A stretch of DNA of 64,000 nucleotides from Brachyspira murdochii DSM 12563. Lineage in GTDB: Bacteria > Spirochaetota > Brachyspiria > Brachyspirales > Brachyspiraceae. The DNA lies in NCBI RefSeq assembly GCF_000092845.1, contig NC_014150.1, positions 1,884,919 to 1,948,918 of the forward strand. Direction: 5' to 3'. Numbering within the stretch: position 1 is the first letter of the stretch; each line of letters begins with the position of its first letter. A model generated the notes under the pieces. That model ran no database searches and was not told the DNA's origin. It worked only from the letters and a program-made list of their open reading frames with translations. Made by a program: the position numbers and the translations under genes. Of this stretch, positions 1 to 9,223 are shown piece after piece.

Positions 1-62
1 TTATTAGTAATTATTATTAATAAAAACAATATAAAATTTATATAAATTTCAGGAGGTTCAAT

Positions 63-1427
63 TTGAGTTGGATAGGTGCTATTATATTACTGAGTGTATT
101 AGTATTTGTTCATGAGATGGGACATTTACTAGCTGGCTTAGCAGTTGGAATAAAGGCTGAGGCTTTTTCTATAGGTTTTGGTCCTATACTTTTTAAAAGA
201 GAAATTAAAGGAATAGATTTCAGATTTTCGCTTATTCCTTTTGGAGGATACTGCAAATTTAAGGGAGAGATTTCTGAAGACGGCAATGTAGAAGAAGGTG
301 ATTTTCTTAATATGTCGCCTTTAAAAAGAATAATAGTTTATTTTGCTGGTCCTTTCTTTAATTATTTATTTGCATTTTTACTTCTTACAATATTGGTATC
401 TTTGCCTTCAAAAATAGATTTATATTCGCCTACTGTATCAGTATTCAGAGATGGTAAATACATGCATTCAAAGTCTGGTATGACATTAGCATATGAATAT
501 GGCTTGCAAAGCGGAGATACTATTACAGCTATAAACGGCATAAAAGTAGAATCAGATAATGATATATTAAAAACTATAAATGATGAGGCTATACAAAATG
601 CTGCTGAAGAAATAGTTTTCAGTATTAACAGAAACGGTGAAGCTATTAATATAACTATACCTTCTGTTGAAATGCTTAAGGCTTTGAGCGGAGAGAGAGT
701 ATTGGGATTATATTTCGGAGATGATCTTATAATAAAAAATGTAATTGCCGATTCTGCTGCTTCTGAGGCTGGACTTATGGCAGGAGATAAAATAATAGCT
801 ATAAACGGTATTAGTGCAAGTAATATAGCAGATTTCAGACCTATAGTGATGGATAATGCTTCTCAAAAAATCAATATAACTATAATAAGAAACGGAGAAG
901 AGATTACAAGAGAGGCTATACCAAGACCAGTATCTTCAAAGACTATAGGTACTTACGGAAGTTTGGGAGTTGAGTTTGACAGTACTCCTATGAGAGTAGA
1001 GAGAGTTGACGGCATACCTTTTCCTAAATCAATACCTGAAGCTTTTAAAGAAACTGGTAATTATTTGGTTTCCTATATAAACGGACTTAAACTTCTTTTT
1101 ACTGGTAAATTATCAGTTCGTGAAAATTTGGGCGGACCTGTAAGAATTATACAGATTTCATCACAGGTTATTTCTGTTGATATAGAATACAGACTTAGAA
1201 CTATACTTTCATTTACTGCTACTATAAGTTTAATACTTTTCTTAATGAATCTTCTTCCTCTTCCAGTAGTAGACGGCGGTATGATAGTATTTTCATTTAT
1301 AGAGCTTATAATGAGGCGTCCTATAGACAGAAAAGTTCTTACAAAGATACAGGCTGTAGGGGCTGCATTTTTAATAACACTTGCTATATTTATCACTATT
1401 AATGATATAACACAGCTGTTTAGATGA
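63..1427 (+). CDS. rseP: RseP-type site-2 zinc metalloprotease (M50)
   Basis: Intramembrane protease of the RseP/S2P family, expected to cut transmembrane anchors such as anti-sigma factors in the inner membrane. The first membrane helix carries the zinc-binding HEMGH motif (H17, E18, H21). A second helix at about 90-113 holds a GPxxN motif. Two PDZ-like domains follow (about 140-205 and 225-290). The third zinc-ligand motif, NLLPLPVVDGG with D404, lies in a C-terminal helix. The start is TTG, chosen because AGGAGG at 51-56 sits 6 nt upstream and the next in-frame ATG would delete the active site. At 454 residues it is full length for the family. Bacterial rseP often follows dxr/cdsA, which would lie outside the window. 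It is followed by a strong terminator. Confidence 0.93.
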   Translation: MSWIGAIILLSVLVFVHEMGHLLAGLAVGIKAEAFSIGFGPILFKREIKGIDFRFSLIPFGGYCKFKGEISEDGNVEEGDFLNMSPLKRIIVYFAGPFFNYLFAFLLLTILVSLPSKIDLYSPTVSVFRDGKYMHSKSGMTLAYEYGLQSGDTITAINGIKVESDNDILKTINDEAIQNAAEEIVFSINRNGEAINITIPSVEMLKALSGERVLGLYFGDDLIIKNVIADSAASEAGLMAGDKIIAINGISASNIADFRPIVMDNASQKINITIIRNGEEITREAIPRPVSSKTIGTYGSLGVEFDSTPMRVERVDGIPFPKSIPEAFKETGNYLVSYINGLKLLFTGKLSVRENLGGPVRIIQISSQVISVDIEYRLRTILSFTATISLILFLMNLLPLPVVDGGMIVFSFIELIMRRPIDRKVLTKIQAVGAAFLITLAIFITINDITQLFR

Positions 1428-1479
1428 TGTTTATAAAAGATATTTTTGATACAATAAATAATTAAAAATAAATATAATA

Positions 1480-1510
1480 AGAGGTTTGTTTTTGAGCAGA
1501 CCTCTTTTTT
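1480..1510 (+). terminator. Rho-independent terminator after rseP
   Basis: A 9-bp stem (1480-1488 with 1497-1505, one G-U pair, 8-nt loop) is followed directly by six T residues. It separates rseP from the promoter of the radical SAM gene. Confidence 0.85.
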
Positions 1511-1557
1511 ATGGTTTTAATTAAAAAACAATTAATTGAATAATACAATTTATATAT

Positions 1558-1586
1558 TTGTATTATACTAAACTTTACTATATAAT
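1558..1586 (+). promoter_or_regulatory. Promoter of the radical SAM gene
   Basis: TTGTAT at 1558-1563 and TATAAT at 1581-1586 are separated by exactly 17 nt. They lie 37 nt upstream of the start codon and just after the rseP terminator. Confidence 0.65.
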
Positions 1587-1622
1587 ACTAATTCAAAAAA
1601 TAATTAGGATAATTATAATAAA

Positions 1623-4034
1623 ATGAGCGAAAATTTAAAAAATGAAATACTAGAACTTGTAAAAAGTGAGGATATAATAAAACCAACTAGATATTTAGGC
1701 GGCGAGATAAATGCTATAATAAAACCAAATATGCCTTTTAAATTTGTTATGTGCTTTGCGGATATGTACGAAATAGCCATAAGCAATTTGGGGCTTTCTA
1801 TACTTTATGAGGTTATTAATTCTATTGAATATGCATCATGTGAGAGAGTATACGCTGTTGCTGAAGACTTTGAAAAACTTTTAAGGGAGAAAAATATACC
1901 GCTTTATACTTTGGAGACTTTCAGCAGAGTAAAAGATGCTGATGTTTTGGGATTTACTTTGCAGTATGAGCTTATATATACAAATATACTTCAGGTGCTA
2001 GAATTAAGCCAAATACCTATACATAGATATGAGAGGGGAGAAGATGTACCTATAATAGCGGCAGGAGGACCTAGTGTATTTAATCCATTCCCATTGGCTG
2101 ATTTTATAGATGTGTTTTTATTCGGCGAGTTTGATATCGAGATGAAAAACTTTGTTGATATAATTTATAATCTCAAAAAAAACGGGGCAAAAAGAGATGA
2201 TATATTAAAAGAGCTTTCAAAACTTGAGTATGCCTATGTTCCTAAATACCCAAGAGAGAATGTTAAAAGAATATTTGTTGAAAATATTAATGAAATGCCG
2301 TATGTGAAGAAACCTTTAGTTCCCCTTGTAGAGGGCATACAGAACAGAATATCTGTTGAAATAGCTAGAGGCTGTACTCATAGCTGCAGATTCTGTTTAG
2401 CTGGTATTACTTACCGCCCTGTAAGAAACCGCACTATAGAAAAAATTGTTGATATATCAATGGAGTCATTAGAGGCTACTGGTGCTAATACTTTAAATTT
2501 ATTTTCGCTTTCTGCTGATGATTATCCTCATATTGCTGATTTGATAGAGTATTTGCAGACTCTTGGAGAGCATAAGGGATTTTCTTTATCTCTTCCTTCA
2601 CTTAGAATAGATTCATTTGATAAAGATACTGCAAATAGAATAGCTCAGTTTAGAAAGACTGGACTTACATTCGCATTAGAAGTAGGAAGCCATGAATTAA
2701 GAGAAAAAATAAATAAGGAAATGGATGAAGAAGCCATATACAATATACTTGCCGATGTTCAGAAAATGGGCTGGAAAATAGTAAAGATATATTTTATGAT
2801 AGGCTTTACTGATAATCCAGATAAAGAAGCTGATGAGATAATAGAAGCACTTGAAAAGATGATTAAAGTGTCAAAAAACAAAGTAAAAATCAATGCCGCA
2901 ATTAATGTATTTATACCAAAGCCTCATACGCCTTTAGAAAATACTAATCAGCTTACAGATGAAGAAGCTATTTACTATATAGGAAAGGTGAGAGATCATT
3001 TTAGAGGTACAAAGGTTGCTATAAAATATCACCCTCCAAGAATGGCAGAAATCGAAGGAATAATATCAAGAGGCGATGAAAAAATAGGTAATATTATTTA
3101 CAAAGCATATAAAAAAGGTGTAAGATTCGATGCTTGGGTTGAACATTTTAATTATGATATTTGGAAGGAAGTAATAGAAGAAAGCGGATACACTATAAAA
3201 GAATTATTAAGCAGAAAAATAAATATGCCTTGGAAATGCATTGATACTCTTGTAAGTCAGAAGTTTTTTGATAAAGAATATGAGAGATTTCAAAATGGTA
3301 AGTTTACAGAATACTGTTTTACAGGAAATTGTCAGAACTGCGGCATAGACTATAAAAAATACTGCCATAAATACAAAAAAGAAGTTTTAAACACCAACTT
3401 TACTCAAATGGCTGAAGAATTAAAAACTCTAAAAAAACGAGATATATTTGCTGTAAATTATAAAGTATTTATGAAATTCAAAAAAGAGGGTATATCTTCA
3501 TTACTAGGTATGCATGATTTATCGCGTGTGATGATATGTGCTTTAAAAATAGCAGGGGCTAGCATATCATTAAGCAAAGGTTTTCACCCATTAGAAAAAG
3601 TGGTATTCACTCCGCCAACTCCTTTTGCTTGTGAGAGTGATGCTGAGTATATGGAAGTGAGTTTAACTGATTTAGTAGATATAGAGTTATTAAAAAACAA
3701 AATTAATAATCTGCTTTCTCATATAGGCATAGAAATAATGAGTGCCATTTCTACTCCTACAAATGCTAAAAATATACAGTCTCTTCCAAAGAATACAGTT
3801 TATAAAATTATAACAAGCGATGATAAAAAGGCTTTTGATATACTTTCAAACAAAGAAAATCTAAAATTAAGCGAAGAGAGAAAAGGAGATTATTTAATTA
3901 TAAATAAAGATAATGATTTGCTTATAACACTTTTAGAAAGCAGTGAAAAAGCTATAAGGGTACGAGATATAAAAGGCTATCTTTTGAAGAATGATATTAG
4001 CTTAAAAAATATTAGAAAATTAGAACTTGTATAG
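1623..4034 (+). CDS. B12-binding-type radical SAM protein fused to DUF2344 (TIGR03960/TIGR03936 type)
   Basis: Large radical SAM protein of uncertain substrate. The first ~230 residues resemble the B12-binding-like N-terminus of the TIGR03960 family. The radical SAM core begins at RGCTHSCRFC, with the three 4Fe-4S ligands C251, C255 and C258 in CxxxCxxC spacing. A Cys-rich patch (YCFTGNCQNC, then a further Cys) near residues 575-600 may bind another metal. From about residue 630 the protein changes to a DUF2344-like domain (KEGISSLLGMHDLSR, SKGFHP). In many bacteria these two parts are separate adjacent genes, often near ribosomal protein or RNase G genes, so this is the fused form. A role in RNA or ribosome maturation is only inferred. 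It is followed closely by a small gene on the same strand. Confidence 0.85.
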   Translation: MSENLKNEILELVKSEDIIKPTRYLGGEINAIIKPNMPFKFVMCFADMYEIAISNLGLSILYEVINSIEYASCERVYAVAEDFEKLLREKNIPLYTLETFSRVKDADVLGFTLQYELIYTNILQVLELSQIPIHRYERGEDVPIIAAGGPSVFNPFPLADFIDVFLFGEFDIEMKNFVDIIYNLKKNGAKRDDILKELSKLEYAYVPKYPRENVKRIFVENINEMPYVKKPLVPLVEGIQNRISVEIARGCTHSCRFCLAGITYRPVRNRTIEKIVDISMESLEATGANTLNLFSLSADDYPHIADLIEYLQTLGEHKGFSLSLPSLRIDSFDKDTANRIAQFRKTGLTFALEVGSHELREKINKEMDEEAIYNILADVQKMGWKIVKIYFMIGFTDNPDKEADEIIEALEKMIKVSKNKVKINAAINVFIPKPHTPLENTNQLTDEEAIYYIGKVRDHFRGTKVAIKYHPPRMAEIEGIISRGDEKIGNIIYKAYKKGVRFDAWVEHFNYDIWKEVIEESGYTIKELLSRKINMPWKCIDTLVSQKFFDKEYERFQNGKFTEYCFTGNCQNCGIDYKKYCHKYKKEVLNTNFTQMAEELKTLKKRDIFAVNYKVFMKFKKEGISSLLGMHDLSRVMICALKIAGASISLSKGFHPLEKVVFTPPTPFACESDAEYMEVSLTDLVDIELLKNKINNLLSHIGIEIMSAISTPTNAKNIQSLPKNTVYKIITSDDKKAFDILSNKENLKLSEERKGDYLIINKDNDLLITLLESSEKAIRVRDIKGYLLKNDISLKNIRKLELV

Positions 4035-4065
4035 ATAACAAATATTGTTTTAGGAGTTTTTTATT

Positions 4066-4359
4066 ATGATTAAATTCTATTTAGAAAATGCATTTGAATT
4101 AAATAAAGAGTATCCAGACACTTTTAAAATTCCTCCTCAAAAAGAAATTGATTCTTTAAAACTTGATGATTATGTTAAATTAATTTTTACGGAAGAAAAT
4201 GCTGTACCTGAGAGAATGTGGGTAAAAATTACAAATATAAATGGTGATAATTTCACAGGTATATTAGACAATGATCCTTATTGTTTGAAAAGTGTAAAAT
4301 GCGGTGATAAGATAGTTTTTAAAACTGAAAATATAATTGATACATACTTAAATTCTTAA
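4066..4359 (+). CDS. Small DUF2314-like protein
   Basis: A 97-residue soluble protein. Its core, with PERMWVKITNINGDNFTG, then LDNDP and a GD-IVFK stretch, resembles DUF2314/YegJ-type domains (MWV.. ..F.G.L.N.P.. ..GD.V.F). The function of that family is not established; some relatives occur beside polymorphic toxins, but nothing toxin-like is adjacent here. AGGAG at 4052-4056 lies 9 nt before the ATG. The 31-nt gap after the radical SAM gene suggests cotranscription. It converges with the TPR gene on the opposite strand. Confidence 0.6.
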   Translation: MIKFYLENAFELNKEYPDTFKIPPQKEIDSLKLDDYVKLIFTEENAVPERMWVKITNINGDNFTGILDNDPYCLKSVKCGDKIVFKTENIIDTYLNS

Positions 4360-4382
4360 GTTTATCAAAATAAAATTATTTT

Positions 4383-5261
4383 TTATATGCATTTTCTGAA
4401 AGAATATTTTTGATAATTATATTTTTGAATCTCTCTTGCTTTTTTTATAAGTTTTAAGTGCTTTTTATAATCTTTTAATTTGTAATAGCATATTGAAAGG
4501 TAGCATATGGTATATATATTATTTCTTTTAAGTATATCAAGCTGCTTATCAAAATTTTCTATAGCATTTATATAGTCTTTAACAGCAAAAGAACAAAGTC
4601 CCATATAATAATATATAACATCATTATTATCAGATATTTCTTTTGCCTCTAATAGATTTTCCATAGCCTTTTTATATTTATCCATTTTATAGTATGATAC
4701 GCCTAGACATAATGCTGTATGATAATCTTTTTTATTTTTTTCATTATATTGTAGAGATTTTTCTAAATATTCTATAGCCTCATCATAGTTATGAAGTCTG
4801 TAATGGCATATTCCTATCCATTTAAGATTTTCAGAAGTACTTCCTTCTATATGCAAGGCATTAGTATAATACTTGAGAGCCTTTTTATATTCAGCAAGGC
4901 TGTAATATGATGAAGCAATCCATCTGTGTATGTTATGATTATAAGGCGATAATTCTAAAGAGAGATTTAAGTATTTAATAGCTTTTTTATATTCATTTAT
5001 ATTATTGTATGAAGCTCCAAGATAGAAGAAATAATAATAATGAATATTGTTTTTGTTTTCTAATGCTGTATCAAAAGCTTTTTCAAAATACTTAATAGCA
5101 GCTTTATATTCAGCAAGCATATAAAGTGCAAATCCCGCTCTGAAATAGTATTTAGCATTTTTTTCTATTTCTATAAGCTTTTTATATATATCAAATAGGT
5201 TTTGATAGTCTTTATTTTTGTATAATTCTTCAGCCTTTTTTATATAAAATTCTTTTTCCAT
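4383..5261 (-). CDS. Tetratricopeptide repeat protein
   Basis: A 292-residue soluble protein made almost wholly of about eight 34-residue TPR units, with the recurrent pattern of Y/A-x-x-G and K-A-I-x-Y-F/L. There is no signal peptide or membrane helix. TPR arrays are protein-protein interaction scaffolds; the partner cannot be read from the sequence. The repeats resemble those of the 764-residue TPR protein at 17.3 kb, consistent with a large TPR family in this genome. The gene stands alone, converging with the small DUF2314-like gene and divergent from the ADH-like gene. Confidence 0.85.
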   Translation of the reverse strand: MEKEFYIKKAEELYKNKDYQNLFDIYKKLIEIEKNAKYYFRAGFALYMLAEYKAAIKYFEKAFDTALENKNNIHYYYFFYLGASYNNINEYKKAIKYLNLSLELSPYNHNIHRWIASSYYSLAEYKKALKYYTNALHIEGSTSENLKWIGICHYRLHNYDEAIEYLEKSLQYNEKNKKDYHTALCLGVSYYKMDKYKKAMENLLEAKEISDNNDVIYYYMGLCSFAVKDYINAIENFDKQLDILKRNNIYTICYLSICYYKLKDYKKHLKLIKKAREIQKYNYQKYSFRKCI

Positions 5262-5415
5262 AATATTTTTTTATATTATAAATAAACTTAAATATTTATA
5301 ATAAGTCAAATATAATAATTAAAAAAAATCATAATAAATTTTACTTATCAGCTATTAAAATTAAGGGTTTTATTTCCGAATATATAGTAAGAAATATAAA
5401 AAATAGAAGAATAAT

Positions 5416-6567
5416 ATGGCTATAATAGAATTTAATATACCAACAAAAATTACATTTGGACTTGATTCTCTTGATTGTCTTGCAGACACTATCAAAAAAT
5501 ACGGCGGCAGAACTGTATTAGTAACAGATGGTGCTTCTTTCAATCAAACAGGCTTAATAGATCAAATAGTTAATAAACTTAATGAAAAATTTATTAATGT
5601 AATGGTTTATTCTGATGTAAACTCTACAAGCACAAGCGATGCTGCTGATATCATTGCTAATTTAGTAAGATACAGCAGGGCAGAATCGATAGTTGCTGTA
5701 GGAGGCTTTAAAATACAAAATACAGCAAAAGGAGCAGCAGTTGTAGTAACTAATAGCGGAGAGGCTTCAGACTATATTAATGGTCAGCCGGTATATCATA
5801 AGCCTTTGCCTATTATAGCGGTTCCTACAATATTGGGATCTTTGTCTGAAATAGCTACTGGAATGTGCCTATATGATAAATATGATGAAGTAAATAAGCA
5901 AAACAATGAAGACAGCGTATTTTCTTCAAACTGTATAATAGACCCTTCTTTATATACTACAGTTCCAGTAAAATATGCTATAAGCAGTGCATTATCAGTA
6001 TTTGCTTTGTCTTTTGATATATATATGAGCAATACTCTTACAAGCATCACAGAGCCTTTAATAATTCATGCCATGAAAATAAGTATGCAGGGGCTTAAAA
6101 AACTTATTGCCGACAGCAATAATATAGACAATATAACAACTTTAGCTACAGCAAATATGTTATGTGCCGCTTCTGCATGTCATAGCAGTTTGGGAGCTAT
6201 AAGGGCATTATCTATTGCTATTAATAGTGTTTATGCTGTTAATAAATCAATGGTATGTTCTATACTTCTTCCTCATATAATGGAATATTATATTACGGTT
6301 GCACCTGATAAATATATTGTTCTTACTAATGTTATAGATGGTATAGACCCGGAAATGACTCCTTTTGAAATTGCAAATCAGGCGTCTCAGCATATAAAGA
6401 AATTTCTTCTTAATATTAATTTACCTACAAGGTTAAATGAAATTAATATAGACAGAAGTAAATTTGATAAAGTAGCAGAATTAGCATTGCAGTATAAGGG
6501 AATGGACAAACTTCCTCGTGCTATGAACTTTGATTCTATTATGACTATATTAGAGCAGGCGTATTAA
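5416..6567 (+). CDS. Degenerate iron-containing alcohol dehydrogenase homologue (probable pseudoenzyme)
   Basis: A 383-residue protein collinear with group III Fe-dependent alcohol dehydrogenases such as FucO, from the N-terminal Rossmann-like half to the helical C-terminal half. Aligned by eye to FucO, the four metal ligands Asp/His/His/His are replaced by S194, L198, R263 and K277. The nucleotide-binding GGGSxxD becomes GGFKIQN at 96-102. Surrounding family residues are kept (DP at 176-177, Y203, ILLPHIMEY at 283-291), so the fold is likely intact while ordinary dehydrogenase chemistry is not. The reading frame is clean, so this is not simple decay. The 3' end overlaps the convergent exonuclease gene by 4 bp. 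A structural or regulatory role is inference. Confidence 0.8.
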   Translation: MAIIEFNIPTKITFGLDSLDCLADTIKKYGGRTVLVTDGASFNQTGLIDQIVNKLNEKFINVMVYSDVNSTSTSDAADIIANLVRYSRAESIVAVGGFKIQNTAKGAAVVVTNSGEASDYINGQPVYHKPLPIIAVPTILGSLSEIATGMCLYDKYDEVNKQNNEDSVFSSNCIIDPSLYTTVPVKYAISSALSVFALSFDIYMSNTLTSITEPLIIHAMKISMQGLKKLIADSNNIDNITTLATANMLCAASACHSSLGAIRALSIAINSVYAVNKSMVCSILLPHIMEYYITVAPDKYIVLTNVIDGIDPEMTPFEIANQASQHIKKFLLNINLPTRLNEINIDRSKFDKVAELALQYKGMDKLPRAMNFDSIMTILEQAY

Positions 6568-7427
6568 TCTTCGCTTTTAGGTGCATATTTGTAAGGTTTT
6601 TTATGTAATGCATCTATTAGCTTTTTATTTGGTTTATAATTGGTAATAGGCGGAAGAGGCTTATATTCTAAAAGACTAGAGTTATAGCTTTCAGCATATT
6701 TATTGTATGCCAAACATAAAAGATATTCTAGGTTTATAGTATCCAGCAGATTATAATGTATAAGTGAATCGATAGCAGTTTCATCTTTAGTGTCCTGATA
6801 ATAATTCCATAGTAAAACAGCTGTATATCCAGTAACGCCTTCCATATCATCGCCTCTTGAAAGTCCTACGTCCTGTTCTATTTTTTTTAATCCGCCGGTA
6901 TATCCAAGATCTTTAAGTACAAAGCGTAAATCTATTTGAGCACATTTTATTGTTGTAGCAAAGTATCTTTCAAGAAAAGGTATATCAAAGCATGAGCCAT
7001 TAAATGTGCAAACTATAGAATAATTTTTTATATAATCAAGAAATTCATTTTCATTTCTGCCATGAACAAATACTTTCATCTCCTTGCCGTCATAACAGCC
7101 TATAACTGTAACATCAGCCTTTGAAGGTTTTATACCAGTAGTTTCTATGTCCAAAAAAACAATTTTATCCATAAAAAAAGGATAGAGTCTGTATATAATT
7201 GGTGTGGGAAATCTCTTTAAAAAATAATGATAATTTTTATTTTTATAATTATAAATGCTTCTAGGAAGTTCATCTTTTAGAGCTTCTCTGATACTTTTAG
7301 GCATAGCATAGTAATCTATATTTTTTAAAGTATCCTCCCAATCAATAGCCCCTTCTTCCCATAGGAGACTTTCTTTTTTAGGACCGATTCCCTCTATATG
7401 CTGAAATGTTCTCTTTAATAAATCCAC
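6564..7427 (-). CDS. RNase H-fold exonuclease domain protein (YprB-like)
   Basis: A 287-residue protein. The N-terminal ~45 residues look like a helix-hairpin-helix DNA-binding segment (HIEGIGPKKESLLW). A DEDD-type 3'-5' exonuclease domain follows, starting at FLDIETTG with the first Asp-Glu pair. A second acidic site is in the TFNGSCFDIPFLERYF region, and a late one is HYNLLDTINLEYL. This matches the YprB/RNase_H_2 family found in several Gram-positive and other bacteria; the substrate is unknown. It is downstream of cysS on the same strand with about 30 nt between, so probably cotranscribed. Its stop overlaps that of the ADH-like gene. Confidence 0.75.
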   Translation of the reverse strand: MDLLKRTFQHIEGIGPKKESLLWEEGAIDWEDTLKNIDYYAMPKSIREALKDELPRSIYNYKNKNYHYFLKRFPTPIIYRLYPFFMDKIVFLDIETTGIKPSKADVTVIGCYDGKEMKVFVHGRNENEFLDYIKNYSIVCTFNGSCFDIPFLERYFATTIKCAQIDLRFVLKDLGYTGGLKKIEQDVGLSRGDDMEGVTGYTAVLLWNYYQDTKDETAIDSLIHYNLLDTINLEYLLCLAYNKYAESYNSSLLEYKPLPPITNYKPNKKLIDALHKKPYKYAPKSED

Positions 7428-7456
7428 ATAATTACCTTTATATTATTTTATTAAAA

Positions 7457-8875
7457 CTATTTCCTTTTCCACTTTACACCCTGAGGAGTATCCATTATCT
7501 CTATACCCATAGATAATAATTTATTTCTTATTTCATCTGCTTTTTGATAATTTTTTTCTTTTTTGGCTAGACTGCGTTCTTCTATGAGTTTATTAATCTC
7601 TTCTTCATCATCTTTGTTTTCTTCTTCATCATTTATCTTAAAGCAGTTTATTATATTATTTACTCTTTCTATGAATTTAATCATTTTATCTCTTGTTTCA
7701 TTGTTAATAGAATCAAAAGATGTATTTGCATTTTTTATAAGTGTAAATAATACTCCAAGTGCTTCTGAAATATTTAAATCATTATAAACAGAATCAGAAA
7801 ATTTATCATTAGCTTCATCTATTTCTTTTGATAATTTATCATTAATTTCATTAGTATCAGTTTTGTTTATATCTTTTAATCTGAATACAAAATCATTCAC
7901 TCTGTCAATAGCACTTTGAGATTGTTTAATGCCTTCTATAGTGAAATTTAATTGTTTTCTGTAATGAGAGTTTATAAGCGAATATCTTATAGCCTCTTTA
8001 GAAAGTCCTTTATCAAGCAGATCTCTTAAAGTATAAAAATTGCCTTTAGACTTTGACATTTTCTCTCCGTCAACTATTAAATGCTCGCAATGAAGCCAAT
8101 AATTAACAAACTTTTCATTAAATGCTGCTTCATTTTGAGCTATTTCATTTTCATGATGAGGGAATTTATTATCAACTCCTCCAGTATGTATGTCAAAATG
8201 CTTACCTAAATACTTGCAGCTCATAGCAGAACATTCTATATGCCAGCCCGGTCTTCCTTTACCAAATGGAGAATCCCAGTAAACATCGCCGTCTTCTTCA
8301 GTATATGCTTTCCAAAGTACAAAGTCGCTTGCATTTTCTTTGTCGTATTCATCATTAAGTACTCGTCCGGAAGCTCCTTCAAGAAGTTCCTGTTTATCAA
8401 GATTAGCCAGCTCTCCGTATTGTGGGAATGTGCTTATTTTGAAATATACTGAACCGTCTGCCTCATAAGTATGTCCGTTTTTTTTGAGAAGTTCTATAAT
8501 ATCAATCATTTCTTTTATATGGTCAGTAGCAGCAGGGTTAACTGAAGCCTTTTTTATTCCCAAAGTTTTTATATCTTCAAAGAATGCCTCTTTATATTTT
8601 TTAGTATATTCATTTAAAGAAATATGATTTTCTTTAGAGTTTTTTATAGTCTTATCATCAACATCAGTTAAATTCATAACGAGTTTAACATTATATCCAT
8701 AATCTTCTAATACTCTTCTAAGTAAATCGCTAAATACATAAGCTCTGAAATTACCTATATGAGCATAGTTATATACAGTAGGTCCGCAGGAGTACATTCC
8801 CACTTCACCCTCTTTAATAGGTTTGAATACTTCTTTTTCTCTGGTTAATGAATTATATAATACTATCTCTTTCAT
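7457..8875 (-). CDS. cysS: Cysteinyl-tRNA synthetase
   Basis: Class I aminoacyl-tRNA synthetase that charges tRNA-Cys in the cytoplasm. The HIGH motif appears in its usual CysRS form HIGN (39-42) after the zinc ligand C30 ([15 protein letters not shown]). The WHIECSAM segment and the KMSKSKGNF loop are both present. The C-terminal anticodon-binding part is shortened and Lys/Glu-rich, but the total of 472 residues is normal. The ATG is preceded by AAGGAAAA, with a good promoter further upstream. It probably leads a two-gene operon with the exonuclease gene. Confidence 0.97.
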   Translation of the reverse strand: MKEIVLYNSLTREKEVFKPIKEGEVGMYSCGPTVYNYAHIGNFRAYVFSDLLRRVLEDYGYNVKLVMNLTDVDDKTIKNSKENHISLNEYTKKYKEAFFEDIKTLGIKKASVNPAATDHIKEMIDIIELLKKNGHTYEADGSVYFKISTFPQYGELANLDKQELLEGASGRVLNDEYDKENASDFVLWKAYTEEDGDVYWDSPFGKGRPGWHIECSAMSCKYLGKHFDIHTGGVDNKFPHHENEIAQNEAAFNEKFVNYWLHCEHLIVDGEKMSKSKGNFYTLRDLLDKGLSKEAIRYSLINSHYRKQLNFTIEGIKQSQSAIDRVNDFVFRLKDINKTDTNEINDKLSKEIDEANDKFSDSVYNDLNISEALGVLFTLIKNANTSFDSINNETRDKMIKFIERVNNIINCFKINDEEENKDDEEEINKLIEERSLAKKEKNYQKADEIRNKLLSMGIEIMDTPQGVKWKRK

Positions 8876-8904
8876 AAAAAAATTTTCCTTAAAATATTAT
8901 AAAT

Positions 8905-8932
8905 ATTTTACTTAAAAGACTTTATTTGTCAA
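8905..8932 (-). promoter_or_regulatory. Promoter of cysS
   Basis: On the minus strand, TTGACA (8932-8927) and TAAAAT (8910-8905) are separated by 16 nt, about 30 nt before the cysS start codon. Confidence 0.6.
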
Positions 8933-8970
8933 GGTGCTGTTATGTATTTTTTATAGATGAAAAATAATAC

Positions 8971-9003
8971 AAAAATCCCCCTTAAAACATTTTTTAAGAG
9001 GGA
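8971..9003 (-). terminator. Terminator after the small secreted-protein operon
   Basis: An imperfect 11-bp stem (8977-8987 with 8992-9002, one C-A mismatch) is followed on the minus strand by a run of five T residues. It lies downstream of the 31-codon gene. Confidence 0.6.
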
Positions 9004-9089
9004 TAAATAATAATGCTTTATTTATTATAATCATTAATAAATAAAATAGTTTTCTAAATATAATACTTAAAATACTTAATAATAAAAAA

Positions 9090-9185
9090 TTATATGTTTT
9101 TATTCTTTCTTATTACTATAGTAGCCTGCTCTTTATATTTAGATATTAGGCTTTTGAGATCTTTTTTCTCTTCTTTTTTTTCCAT
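9090..9185 (-). CDS. Predicted 31-residue charged small protein
   Basis: A short gene read directly from the minus strand. The ATG at 9185-9183 is preceded 9 nt upstream by AGGAGG (complement of 9195-9200), one of the best ribosome sites in the window. The product starts MEKKEEKKDLKSLISKYKEQ, continues ATIVIRKNKNI and ends at TAA. It is strongly Lys/Glu-rich, probably one amphipathic helix, with no signal peptide. It follows the secreted 196-residue gene by 38 nt and precedes a terminator, so the two probably form one transcript. I do not recognise a family. Translation is likely, given the ribosome site. Confidence 0.55.
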   Translation of the reverse strand: MEKKEEKKDLKSLISKYKEQATIVIRKNKNI

Positions 9186-9223
9186 TATTTAATTCCTCCT
9201 TGAATAATGAATAATGTTTATTT

